64,000 nucleotides of DNA from Variovorax ginsengisoli (lineage in GTDB: Bacteria > Pseudomonadota > Gammaproteobacteria > Burkholderiales > Burkholderiaceae_C). The stretch spans positions 310,001-374,000 of the forward strand of contig NZ_JAUSRO010000004.1 of assembly GCF_030811835.1 (NCBI RefSeq), read 5' to 3'. A model generated the notes under the pieces. The model was not told the origin of the DNA and searched no databases. It saw only the letters and a list, made by a program, of their open reading frames with translations. The position numbers were made by a program, and so were the translations under genes. Positions 50,779 through 60,708 of the stretch are shown piece after piece (the first letter of the stretch is position 1; every line of letters starts with the position of its first letter).

Positions 50779-52956
50779 ATGACCAAGAGCACCGCAGCCC
50801 CCCCTGCCATCGACGATGGCCCCGACACGCCGTGGGGCCTGCTCAGCACAGCCGTCGACGGCACGATCCTCGACGCCAGCCCGCGCTTCGCGTCATGGGC
50901 GGGTCGCACCCGCGATTCACTGTGCAGCGGCGTGAAATGGCAGCAGCTCCTGGCGCCAGCGAGCCGCATCCTCTACGAAACGCACTTCGTGCCACGGCTC
51001 GAAGCCCAAGGGGCGGTCAGCGAGATCTCGCTAGACCTGACGCGCCAGGACGGCACCCGCTTTCCCATTCTCGCGAGCGCCCTGCGACGCGCCGGCGGCG
51101 CCGGTGTCGTGATCGTCTCGATCACTGTCTTCGATGCCACGGAGACGCGCCGGTTCGAGAAAGTCTTGCGCGCGGCCCGGCGCGACGCCGAGGATGCGGC
51201 CGAGGCGTTGATACTGTCGCACAAGGCGCTGCGCGCTGAGCACGAACGGCTGCGCGTGCTGTTGCGATCCATCGCCGATGCAGTGATGACGACCGACGAC
51301 CAGGGGCGGATCACCACATTCAATCCCAGTGCCGAAACAGTCACCGGTCTTTCTGCTGCGCAGGCGTTGGGGGCGCCGGTCGACTCCATCGGCCGGGTGT
51401 TCGAGGCCCAGTCGCGGCGACTCATCGACCTGCGCGTGCTCCAGCGTGAGGGGCAGAGCCAGAGCTTCTCCGATTTCCTGCTCGTTCGTGCCGATGGCAC
51501 GGAGCGCTACATCGAAGGCACTGCGGCGCCCCTACGCGACGAAGCCAACGGCGGGGAAGGCGGCGTCTACGTCTGGCGCGACGTGACTCAAAGGCGCGCC
51601 GATGCCGCAGAACGCCAGTTTGAGGCGACCCACGACCCGCTGACGCGACTGCTCAACCGCCGCGAATTCGAACGCCTTATCAACTTCGAGTTGAGCCGCG
51701 CCAGTGGCACGCCTGACAAGCCCCACCTGCTGCTCCACATCGGACTGGACCAGTTCAAGATCGTCAACGACACCGCCGGTGCCACGGCTGGCGACGCGTT
51801 GCTGCTTGAGATCGCCGACCTGCTGCGTCAGAGCCTGCGCCAAGGTGACATGCTGGCGCGACTCGGTTCGGACGAGTTCGGCGTGCTGTTGCCCCGGTGC
51901 CCGGTCGGCGCAGGCACCACCCTGGCAGACAACCTGCGCCAACGCATTGAGGAGTTCCGCTTTTGCCACGGCGAGTCCTCGCACATGCTGACCGCGAGCA
52001 TCGGCTTGGCGGTGCTTCCGGAGGGCAAAGGGTCGGCGGACGGCGCGCTGGCCAGTGCTGGCATGGCCTGTCAGGCAGCAAAAGAGGCCGGGCGCAACCG
52101 CGTGCACACCGTGCATGCCGGAGACGCGGAAATCCAGCGGCGCCGTGAAGAGATGGGCTGGGTCGCAAGAATCCGCGGCGACCTGAACGAAGATCGCTTC
52201 GAGCTGTTCTTCCAGTCCATCGTGCGGGTCGACGGCACCTTGGATGGGCCTCCGCACGGGGAGCTGCTGCTGCGCCTGCGCGACGACGAGGGACGGCTCG
52301 TGCCTCCTGGGGCATTCATCAGCGCGGCCGAGCGCTATCACCAGATGGGCCACATCGACCGATGGGTGGTGCTCAACGCCTTCAGCTGGTTGGACCGCCA
52401 TGCGGGGGTGCAGGTCTCGATCAACCTGTCCGGGCAGTCCTTCGGCGACGCCGATTTCCTCACCTACGTCGTTGAACAGATGGCGGGACGTGCGCTCGAC
52501 CCGGCGCGCGTGTGCTTCGAGATCACCGAGACCGCGGCCATCGCCGACCTGCCGGCCGCCCTGCGCTTCATCGCCTGCCTGCGGCAGCGCGGTTGCCTTT
52601 TTTCCCTGGACGATTTCGGCGCGGGCCTGTCGTCCTTTGGCTATCTGCGCTCGCTGCCGGTCGACTTCGTGAAGATCGACGGCAGTTTCGTCAAGACGAT
52701 GGGGCAGGACCCGGTCAACCGGGAAATTGTGGAGTCGATCCATCGCGTCGCCAAGCTGTGCGGCCTGAAAACGGTGGCTGAATGGGTGGAGGACGCAGCC
52801 ATCCTGGCGGCGCTGCGTCAGATCGGCGTCGACTATGCCCAGGGCTGGGGGGTCGGCAAGCCGGTGCCGCTTTCGGAGGTCGACGTGCGCCGACCAGCAC
52901 GGGGCGACGCCGCAGGGCGAGATCTACCGGACTGTCTTGGCAGCCACTCAGGCTGA
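50779..52956 (+). CDS. PAS-PAS-GGDEF-EAL cyclic-di-GMP signalling protein
   Basis: A 725-residue cytosolic protein with no membrane span. Order: PAS (about 15-125), coiled helix, PAS (158-275), GGDEF (280-445), EAL (465-705). The GGDEF motif is GSDEF (residues 363-367) with an RQGD I-site five residues before it, so cyclase activity may be reduced. The EAL lobe has ELL in place of EAL (495-497), but keeps SINLSGQSF, FEITETA, DDFGAGLSS, VKIDGSF, AEWVED and AQGWGVGKP, suggesting a working phosphodiesterase. I use ATG 50779; a GTG at 50755 directly after the RsbQ stop is possible. Confidence 0.87.
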   Translation: MTKSTAAPPAIDDGPDTPWGLLSTAVDGTILDASPRFASWAGRTRDSLCSGVKWQQLLAPASRILYETHFVPRLEAQGAVSEISLDLTRQDGTRFPILASALRRAGGAGVVIVSITVFDATETRRFEKVLRAARRDAEDAAEALILSHKALRAEHERLRVLLRSIADAVMTTDDQGRITTFNPSAETVTGLSAAQALGAPVDSIGRVFEAQSRRLIDLRVLQREGQSQSFSDFLLVRADGTERYIEGTAAPLRDEANGGEGGVYVWRDVTQRRADAAERQFEATHDPLTRLLNRREFERLINFELSRASGTPDKPHLLLHIGLDQFKIVNDTAGATAGDALLLEIADLLRQSLRQGDMLARLGSDEFGVLLPRCPVGAGTTLADNLRQRIEEFRFCHGESSHMLTASIGLAVLPEGKGSADGALASAGMACQAAKEAGRNRVHTVHAGDAEIQRRREEMGWVARIRGDLNEDRFELFFQSIVRVDGTLDGPPHGELLLRLRDDEGRLVPPGAFISAAERYHQMGHIDRWVVLNAFSWLDRHAGVQVSINLSGQSFGDADFLTYVVEQMAGRALDPARVCFEITETAAIADLPAALRFIACLRQRGCLFSLDDFGAGLSSFGYLRSLPVDFVKIDGSFVKTMGQDPVNREIVESIHRVAKLCGLKTVAEWVEDAAILAALRQIGVDYAQGWGVGKPVPLSEVDVRRPARGDAAGRDLPDCLGSHSG

Positions 52957-53131
52957 GTTCGACGCACAGCGAGCTTCGCCGCGCCATTCCCCTCCCGTCG
53001 GTAGAGCTCCAAGCGACTCTAAATCGCGGCGCTGCGGTTCGCCGGGGGAGCGCAAGTCCGAGGTGCACGATTCGCAGCCGTGTCATGCGACCAGCTAAGA
53101 ATTGGAGCTCATAACCACACCCCCTTAGATC

Positions 53132-54775
53132 ATGAAATACGCCCCGCGTTCGCCTGCCTCCAGCTTTTGCTTTCGGAATTTAGCTATTGCCGCAGGGGTC
53201 TCTGTCTTGTTATCAGCATGTGGAGGAGGTGAAAACGCACTGCCTAATGATGCCAACACTACCTCAAGTCAACCGATTGCACCCATTTCCACGCCGACTG
53301 GCTCGCCTGCCGCGCAGCCTTCGCAAACCATTGACATATCCGTCGTGGGATGGCCCGGACTCAGCGCATTGACATTGAAAGTGGACGGCGTTGTCTCTGC
53401 CCTTGACTCTTCAGGAAAGCTTTCCGTCAAAGCCAGCAGCGAGTTGACGTTCGAGGTGGCAGGAGTTGAATTGGCGAAAATTCGACCGAAGAAGAAGATT
53501 TCTATTTTTGATCTTCTCCCTGCGCATGATTGCACCAGCTCTGCCGAGCTTGGAAAGTTAACCAGTCTCCTGTTGTCGCTTGACGCAGACCAGGATCCGT
53601 CGAACGGCGTTCAGATTCCGGATGCCATATCGCAGGCTGCGTCTGGAACAAAGCTATCCATGCTTGGGGAAGATGATCTCGTCGCCTTGGAGAAACGCCT
53701 CGTCAATCGGAGCATGCCGATCAATGTGAGCTTGCGGGCTGCGAGCAAGTTGCTGGATCAGGAGACTTGGACAGAAGATGTGGCTCGGCGAACGCTGTTT
53801 AATAACGACATGTCGGTACTTCAGAGTTATCTCGATCGTGTCTTATCGGTTTTGACGAGCACGCCGGGCAACTTGGCCGGATTCGCCTACATCAGCAACG
53901 ACGAAGCGGCAAAGATACCGGCAACCTTGAAAGGTCAGGGTTTGGCCTTCGACGAGGAAACTGCCGTTTTTTCCTGGCGCTACGGGTTGCAACGCACAAA
54001 CACCGACTACAACGCCACGCTGACGCAAGCATTGGCGCTACCAACCGAGATCCAGGCTGAGTATGCGGCGAACGCCAGTGGCGTTCATATGGGGCACATC
54101 GGAGATATCGACATCCTCAAAGGCAAGCTTTATGCGCCGATAGAAGATGAAGATGACTCTTCCCAGCAATCTTATGTTGCCGTCTACGACGCGAAGACCC
54201 TGATTTACACAGGAATCAAATATGCTTTGCCGCGTGCCGAGCATGCGGATGGTGTTCCATGGATCGCAGTTGATGGCCCTCGTGGATTGGCTTACACAGT
54301 GACTTGGAGCACCTCAGCGGCGAGCAAGCTCAACGTATTTGATCTTGCGAATTTCAAACTGCTTCGGTCAGTCCCATTGGAGGTTTCCTTTGATGGAAAA
54401 CGCGTTCAAGGTGCAAAGGTATTTAATGGAATGCTGTATGCCTCAGCAGATACGAAGGACTCGGTATCGGGGAGTACATTGAAGCGAAAACGAATCTACA
54501 AAGTCGACCCCAGAAGCGGCGCGGTAATGGAACTTCTTCACTATGATGAGCCGAACCGAACCGAAGGAGAGGGCCTCGCATTCAGTCCCGACGGCCGACT
54601 GCATTTGGCGGTTCTTGCGCCTTATACGACGCCGCTTTACGCCCAGTCCACGACCAATTCAAAGCCTTTCGATGACACCTACAGCATCGACGGCGACGAC
54701 TGGAATCCTTCAGGTAGCCTGCGACATTTCAGCCGAACCTCGATTCCTCTGCGTGAGCAGCTTTGCTCGTTGTAA
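53132..54775 (+). CDS. Large lipoprotein of unknown function, low GC
   Basis: A 547-residue lipoprotein. The signal peptide ends in a clear lipobox LLSAC (Cys30), then a serine/threonine/proline-rich linker. The C-terminal half, from ~310, has repeated short strands (GDIDILKGKLYAPIEDED, AVYDAKTLIYTGIKYAL, AKVFNGMLYASADTK, EGEGLAFSPDGRLHLAV) like a beta-propeller. I do not recognise the family. Its base composition is visibly AT-richer than its neighbours and it stands alone, so recent transfer is likely. ATG 53132 begins the signal. Confidence 0.75.
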   Translation: MKYAPRSPASSFCFRNLAIAAGVSVLLSACGGGENALPNDANTTSSQPIAPISTPTGSPAAQPSQTIDISVVGWPGLSALTLKVDGVVSALDSSGKLSVKASSELTFEVAGVELAKIRPKKKISIFDLLPAHDCTSSAELGKLTSLLLSLDADQDPSNGVQIPDAISQAASGTKLSMLGEDDLVALEKRLVNRSMPINVSLRAASKLLDQETWTEDVARRTLFNNDMSVLQSYLDRVLSVLTSTPGNLAGFAYISNDEAAKIPATLKGQGLAFDEETAVFSWRYGLQRTNTDYNATLTQALALPTEIQAEYAANASGVHMGHIGDIDILKGKLYAPIEDEDDSSQQSYVAVYDAKTLIYTGIKYALPRAEHADGVPWIAVDGPRGLAYTVTWSTSAASKLNVFDLANFKLLRSVPLEVSFDGKRVQGAKVFNGMLYASADTKDSVSGSTLKRKRIYKVDPRSGAVMELLHYDEPNRTEGEGLAFSPDGRLHLAVLAPYTTPLYAQSTTNSKPFDDTYSIDGDDWNPSGSLRHFSRTSIPLREQLCSL

Positions 54776-54896
54776 GAGGGGTTAACGGGGTTAGCGGGGC
54801 ACGCTGAGTATCAGCGCCGTCCAGCACATCGGCGCGCATAGCCAAGCGTGGCGAGCGCCGCGATATGCCATCCTCACACCCGCGCACCAGCCAGTC

Positions 54897-55826
54897 ATGC
54901 AAAACACCGCAAACCCGATGAACGACCGTACCGCCCCGCTCGACCAGACCGTTGACTCCGCCGAGCCATCCAGCATTCGCCGACGAGTGCTCGCGACGCT
55001 GGCCCTGTTGCCATTGACGGGCGTCGCAGCAGCCGTCGACCGACCGGCTACTGCGTCCGCCGCGGCCTTGCACGCCGCGGTCGATGGGCCGCAACGCAGC
55101 GCGGCCAACCGCGCACGCGACGGTGCACGCCATCCCTTCGAGACGCTGGAGTTCTTCGGCCTGCGCCCCGACTGGCAGGTGATCGAGATCGCGCCCGGCG
55201 GCGGCTGGTACACCGAGATCCTCGCGCCCTTCCTGAATCCGCACGGCCGGCTGTATGCAGCGCACTATCCCGCCGACGGTACGAGCGATCAGCGCCGCGC
55301 CCGCGCCGCATTCCGCGCCAAACTCGCGGCCGACCCGGTGACCTACAGCCGCGTGGTGCTCGGCACGTTGCCGGTCACGCGCTTCACGGACGTCCATCCA
55401 CCGGGTGGTGCCGATGCCGTGCTCACCTTCCGCAACATCCACAACTGGATCGCAGACGGGCACTTCGACGAGACGCTGCGCGCCTTCTTCGACGTGCTCA
55501 AGCCCGGGGGCGTGCTGGGCGTGGAGGAGCACCGCGCGCCGCCCGGCACCTCGCTGGCACGCGTGATCGACAGCGGCTACGTTCCGCAGGACTTCGTCGT
55601 CGAACGCGCCCGCGCCGCCGGCTTCGTGTTCCAGGCCGCCAGCGAGGTCAATGCCAACCCGCGCGACACGCACGACCATGCGCAAGGCGTGTGGGCGCTG
55701 CCGCCCACGCTGCGAGGTGGCGAGGTCGACCGCGCGAAGTACGTGGCGATCGGCGAGTCGGACCGCATGACACTGCGCTTCGTGAAGCCCCTGTCGGCCG
55801 CTGCACCATCGCGCGCCACGCGTTGA
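54897..55826 (+). CDS. Exported class I SAM-dependent methyltransferase-like protein
   Basis: A 309-residue protein with an Arg-rich, hydrophobic segment (SIRRRVLATLALLPLTGVAAA, residues ~26-46) that looks like a Tat or Sec signal, then a methyltransferase fold: VIEIAPGGGWYTEILAPFL (motif I), GGADAVLTFRNIHNWI (motif II-like) and FFDVLKPGGVLGVEEHRA (motif III). SAM is cytoplasmic, so a periplasmic location would be odd. An ATG at 54918 is also possible. The gene is followed 13 bp later by a Bug receptor gene, possibly an operon. Confidence 0.78.
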   Translation: MQNTANPMNDRTAPLDQTVDSAEPSSIRRRVLATLALLPLTGVAAAVDRPATASAAALHAAVDGPQRSAANRARDGARHPFETLEFFGLRPDWQVIEIAPGGGWYTEILAPFLNPHGRLYAAHYPADGTSDQRRARAAFRAKLAADPVTYSRVVLGTLPVTRFTDVHPPGGADAVLTFRNIHNWIADGHFDETLRAFFDVLKPGGVLGVEEHRAPPGTSLARVIDSGYVPQDFVVERARAAGFVFQAASEVNANPRDTHDHAQGVWALPPTLRGGEVDRAKYVAIGESDRMTLRFVKPLSAAAPSRATR

Positions 55827-55839
55827 ACCGGAAGAGCTC

Positions 55840-56826
55840 ATGCGTCTATCGACATTCCTTCAAACCGCTTTCGTGCTGATCTGCAGCACCGCGCACATCG
55901 CGTCGGTGCAGGCGCAGACCGCGGTCCCCAACTGGCCGACCCACCCCGTCCACATCACAGTGGCCAACACGCCCGGCAGCGCGCCCGATGTCTTGGCCCG
56001 TTATCTCGGGCCGCGCCTGTCCGATGTATGGCAACAGCCCGTCGTGATCGACAACCGTGCGGGGGCGGGCGGCATCGTCGCGGCGGAGGCGCTCGCGAAA
56101 GCGCCCGCGGACGGCTACAGCATGCTGGTGGGCGCCGATGGCCCGATCACGATCCTGCCCCAGCTGCTGCCTGGCCTGCCCTACGACGCGCGTGCCGACC
56201 TGGTGCCGGTCGTGTCGCTCGGAAAGATCGATTTCGTCCTGGTGGCCAACCCACGAACCGGATTCAAGACGCTGCGCGACTTCATCAACGCCGCGAAGCT
56301 CAAGCCGGGCCAATACAACTACGCATCGGCCGGCAACGGCAGCCCGCAGCAGTTCGGCATGGAGTTGCTCAAGCAGCGAGCCGGGATCCATGTCACCCAC
56401 ATCCCGTACCGCGGCGGCCCGCTGGGCATGCAGGACGTGATTGCCGGCCAGGTCGACGTGATGTTCATCGCCATCGGGCCCGCGCTGCCGCACATCCGCA
56501 GCGGCCGATTGGTCGCGCTGGCCGTCGGCGGTGAGGCGCGGCATCCGCTCCTGCCCGACGTACCCACCGTGGCCAACAGCTACGCGGGCTTCAAATCCGG
56601 CACCTGGTTCGGCCTCTTCGCGCCGGCGCGGACGCCACAGGCGGTCGTCGACGCGATCGGCGCGGCGGTGACGCCGATCGTGCGCAGCCCGGCGGTGCGC
56701 GCCGATCTCGCCGCGCAGGGCATCGAGAGCACGGGCGACACGCAGCGCGCCTTTTCTCTCCAGGTGGCAGCGGAGTACGAACGCTACGCGCAGCTCGTCA
56801 AGGTGAGCGGCATCAAGGCGGATTAG
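55840..56826 (+). CDS. Bug family periplasmic receptor
   Basis: A 328-residue exported binding protein with a signal MRLSTFLQTAFVLICSTAHIASVQAQ and a Bug body: WPTHPVHITVANTPGSAPDVLARYLGPRLSDVWQQPVVIDNRAGAGGIVAAEALAKAPADGYS, then VTHIPYRGGPLGMQDVIAGQVDVMF and DVPTVANSYAGFKSGTWFGLFAPA. GGAAGAG lies before ATG 55840. It lacks membrane partners. It converges with the Dpp/Opp ATPase gene with one base between stops. Confidence 0.9.
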   Translation: MRLSTFLQTAFVLICSTAHIASVQAQTAVPNWPTHPVHITVANTPGSAPDVLARYLGPRLSDVWQQPVVIDNRAGAGGIVAAEALAKAPADGYSMLVGADGPITILPQLLPGLPYDARADLVPVVSLGKIDFVLVANPRTGFKTLRDFINAAKLKPGQYNYASAGNGSPQQFGMELLKQRAGIHVTHIPYRGGPLGMQDVIAGQVDVMFIAIGPALPHIRSGRLVALAVGGEARHPLLPDVPTVANSYAGFKSGTWFGLFAPARTPQAVVDAIGAAVTPIVRSPAVRADLAAQGIESTGDTQRAFSLQVAAEYERYAQLVKVSGIKAD

Positions 56827-56827
56827 G

Positions 56828-57768
56828 TCAGACGAAGTGACAGGCGACCCATTGCGAGGCGACCGGCCGCAGCGCGGGCGCCTCCTGCCGGCACCGCTCT
56901 GCTGCCTGCGGGCAGCGTGGATGAAAGCGGCAGCCCACGGGCGGCTGCAGCGGATCGGGCAGGTCGCCCGCGAGCACCGTGCGAGCGCGATGCACCGTGC
57001 CCGGCTGCGTGCGCGGAATCGCGGACATGAGGGCGCGGGTGTAGGGATGCAGCGGCGCGCGCCACACCGCATCACGCGGTCCCTGCTCGACCACCAGGCC
57101 GGCGTACATCACGGCGATGCGGTCGGACATGTGCCGCACCACCGACAGGTCGTGCGAGATGAAGAGATAGGACACGCCGAACTCCTCGCGCAGCCCGAGC
57201 AGCAGGTTCAGCACCTGCGCGCGCACCGACACGTCGAGCGCAGACACGGCCTCATCGCAGACAATCAGCTCAGGACGCAGCATGAGCGCGCGCGCGATGC
57301 CGATGCGCTGTCGCTGCCCGCCTGAGAACTCGTGCGGGTAGCGCGTGGCCATCTCGGGCCGCAGGCCGACACGCGCCAGCGCCCAGGCCACGTGCTCGCG
57401 CCGTTCGGCCGCGGTGCCGCGCTGCTGCACCACCAACGGCTCCTCCAGCGCACGGCCGACATTGACGCGCGGATTGAGCGAGGCATAGGGGTCCTGGAAC
57501 ACCATCTGCAAGCGGCTGCGCACCGACTGCAAGGCCTTGCCTTCGCGCTTCGTCACGTCCTCACCGTCGAAGTCGATCCGACCCGCGGTCAGCGGCGTCA
57601 GGCGCAGCGCGACGCGTGCCACGGTCGATTTGCCGCAGCCGCTCTCGCCGACCAGGCCGAGCGTTTCGCCGCGCCCGACCTCGAGATCGACGCTGTCAAG
57701 CGCATGCACCATGCCGGCCTGGGTCGGGTAGTGCTTGACGGCCTTCTTGAGGCTCAACAGTGGAACAC

Positions 57769-57772
<4 letters not shown>
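56828..57772 (-). CDS. Peptide-type ABC transporter ATP-binding protein, DppF/OppF type
   Basis: A 314-residue ATPase with Walker [14 protein letters not shown]-loop [14 protein letters not shown], signature [19 protein letters not shown], Walker [16 protein letters not shown] and switch [22 protein letters not shown]. The C-terminal oligopeptide-specific CxxxxxPRCP-type segment, [15 protein letters not shown], probably binds an Fe-S cluster or metal. ATG 57772 overlaps the DppD stop by 4 bp. It is the last gene of the leftward peptide importer operon. Confidence 0.92.
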
Positions 57773-58788
<1,016 letters not shown>

Positions 58789-58792
58789 GCGC

Positions 58793-59701
58793 CTACCTCC
58801 GCCGCAGATGCGGGTTCATGGCGTCGTTCAGGCCCTCGCCCAGCAGGTTGAAGGCCAGCACCGTGATGACGATCGCAAGACCGGGCAGGCCGCAGATGTA
58901 CCAAGCGTCGGTGACCTGTTCGCGGCCGCTGCCGATGATGGTGCCCCAGCTCATCACGTTGGGGTCGCCCAGGCCGAGGAAGGCCAGCGCCGCTTCGGTC
59001 TGGATCGCATGCGCCACGGCCAGCGTCGACACCACGACCACCGGCGGCAACGCGTTCGGCAATATCTGCGTGAGGATCAGCCGCGCATGGCTCATGCCCG
59101 CCGTGCGCCCGGCCAGCACGAATTCGCGCTCGCGCAGCTGCAGGAACTGCGAGCGCACGAGCCGCGCGGTGGGCGGCCACGACACGATGCCGATGGCGAA
59201 CACCACGGTCGCCACCGACGGCTTGAAGAGTGCCACCAGCACGACGGCCAGCACGAAGCTCGGCACGGTCTGGAACACCTCGATCACGCGCAGCAGCACC
59301 GCGTCGACCTGGCCCCGGTAGTAGCCTGCCAGCGCACCGATGGTGATGCCGACGAAGGCCGAAATGAAGGTGCTGACCAGGCCGATCAGCAGCGAAACGC
59401 CGGCGCCCGACACCAGGCCGGTCGCGAGGTCGCGGCCCATGAAGTCGGTGCCCAGCGGATGGGCGGCGTCTTGGCCGGGCCACAGCATCGGTGAACCGGC
59501 CATGTCCCACGGGTCGCCGGGAAAGAACCAGCGGCCCAGCGTCGCCGCCGCGACCACGAGCAGCATCAGCACCAGGCCCACCAGTGCCGGGCGGTTGCGT
59601 GCGACCTCGCGCGCGAAGCCCGCCGCACGCGCGAGGCGGCCGCCGTCGTAGCGGACGGGCGTCACGGCACCGTTCGTGCCGTTCACCAGGACCGGCTTCA
59701 T
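58793..59701 (-). CDS. Peptide-type ABC transporter permease, DppC/OppC type
   Basis: A 302-residue permease. It has the N-terminal cytosolic region, ALVGLVLMLLVVAAATLGRWFFPGDPWDM, HPLGTDFMGRDLATGLVSGAGVSLLIG and the coupling loop LAGRTAGMSHARLILTQILPNALPPVVV. LAFLGLGDPNVMSWGTII near the end is typical of DppC. The ATG at 59701 overlaps the DppB stop by 4 bp. Confidence 0.92.
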   Translation of the reverse strand: MKPVLVNGTNGAVTPVRYDGGRLARAAGFAREVARNRPALVGLVLMLLVVAAATLGRWFFPGDPWDMAGSPMLWPGQDAAHPLGTDFMGRDLATGLVSGAGVSLLIGLVSTFISAFVGITIGALAGYYRGQVDAVLLRVIEVFQTVPSFVLAVVLVALFKPSVATVVFAIGIVSWPPTARLVRSQFLQLREREFVLAGRTAGMSHARLILTQILPNALPPVVVVSTLAVAHAIQTEAALAFLGLGDPNVMSWGTIIGSGREQVTDAWYICGLPGLAIVITVLAFNLLGEGLNDAMNPHLRRR

Positions 59702-60708
59702 GCGTGCGCTCCCGACGATGCGAGCTGCACGCGCGGGTCGAGCCAGGCGTAGAGCACGTCAACGAGGATGTTGATGAGCGTGACCAGGATCGAGCTCAGC
59801 AGCAGGATGCCCAGCAGCAGGTTGAAGTCGCGCGCCAGGATCGCCTCGAAGGCCAGGCGGCCGAGTCCGGGCCAGCTGAAGACCGACTCGACCAGCACCG
59901 CGCCGCTCAGCAGCGAGGCGATCTGGAAGCCCAGCATGGTCACCAGCGGCAGCAAGGCGTTGCGCAGCGTGTGCACGAGCGTGATGCGCGTCTCGCCGGC
60001 GCCCTTGGCGCGGGCGGTGCGGATGAAGTCGGCGCCGTACAGCTCCAGCATCGAGGTGCGCACCAGCTTGGCGTAGACCGCCAGGTAGAAGGTCGCGAGA
60101 GTGGTCGCCGGCAGCACCGCATGGCGTGCGACGTCGACCACCCAGGCGAAGCCGGTGTGGTTCGCGCTAATGTCCACCATGCCGCCCGAGGGCAGCCAGC
60201 CCAGCCGGGCCGAGAACAGCACGATCGCCATCAGCCCGAGCCAGAAGGTCGGCATCGCGTACGCGGCCAGCACGAACAGCGAGCTGAGGTTGTCGACCCA
60301 GGTGTGCACCTTCAGCGCCGACAGCACGCCCAGCGCCACGCCGAGCACCAGCGCGATGGCGATGGCCGCGACCATCAGCAGCAGCGTGGCCGGCAACCGG
60401 TCGATCACCAGGTCGAACACCGGCATGTTCTGGCGGAACGAGAAGCCGAGGTCGAGCGTCACGATGTTCCAGAGGTAGTGGCCGAGCTGCAGGTACAGCG
60501 GCTGATCGAGCCCAAAGCTCGCGCGCAGCTGCGCCATGTACTCCGGCGTGGCGGCACCGGCCTCGCCGGCCATCACGTCGACCACGTCGCCGGGCGCAAC
60601 CTGCAGGATGAGGAAGTTGAGCAGCGCGATGCCGAACACCACCGGCAGCACCTGCAGCAGCCGCTTTTTCAGGAAGCCCCACAGCGGGGACGCGAGGCGG
60701 ACGCTCAT
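59698..60708 (-). CDS. Peptide-type ABC transporter permease, DppB/OppB type
   Basis: A 336-residue permease with LLQVLPVVFGIALLNFLILQVAPGDVVDVMAG, LRASFGLDQPLYLQLGHYLWNIVTLDLGFSFRQ and the coupling loop DFIRTARAKGAGETRITLVHTLRNALLPLVT. The final VFSWPGLGRLAFEAILARDFNLLLGILLL region is also family-typical. ATG 60708 overlaps the SBP1 stop by 4 bp; upstream sequence in the open frame is shadow. Confidence 0.92.
   Translation of the reverse strand: MSVRLASPLWGFLKKRLLQVLPVVFGIALLNFLILQVAPGDVVDVMAGEAGAATPEYMAQLRASFGLDQPLYLQLGHYLWNIVTLDLGFSFRQNMPVFDLVIDRLPATLLLMVAAIAIALVLGVALGVLSALKVHTWVDNLSSLFVLAAYAMPTFWLGLMAIVLFSARLGWLPSGGMVDISANHTGFAWVVDVARHAVLPATTLATFYLAVYAKLVRTSMLELYGADFIRTARAKGAGETRITLVHTLRNALLPLVTMLGFQIASLLSGAVLVESVFSWPGLGRLAFEAILARDFNLLLGILLLSSILVTLINILVDVLYAWLDPRVQLASSGAHA

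Noticed and set aside
52990..53075. tRNA-like fragment (GGTAGAGC, then GCGA-CTCTAAA-TCGC resembling an anticodon arm with CTA, then GGTTCG)
   Set aside because: Five bases separate the D-like and anticodon-like stems where one is expected, the outer anticodon pair is mismatched, and no acceptor or T-stem can be formed. Probably chance or a remnant too decayed to call.
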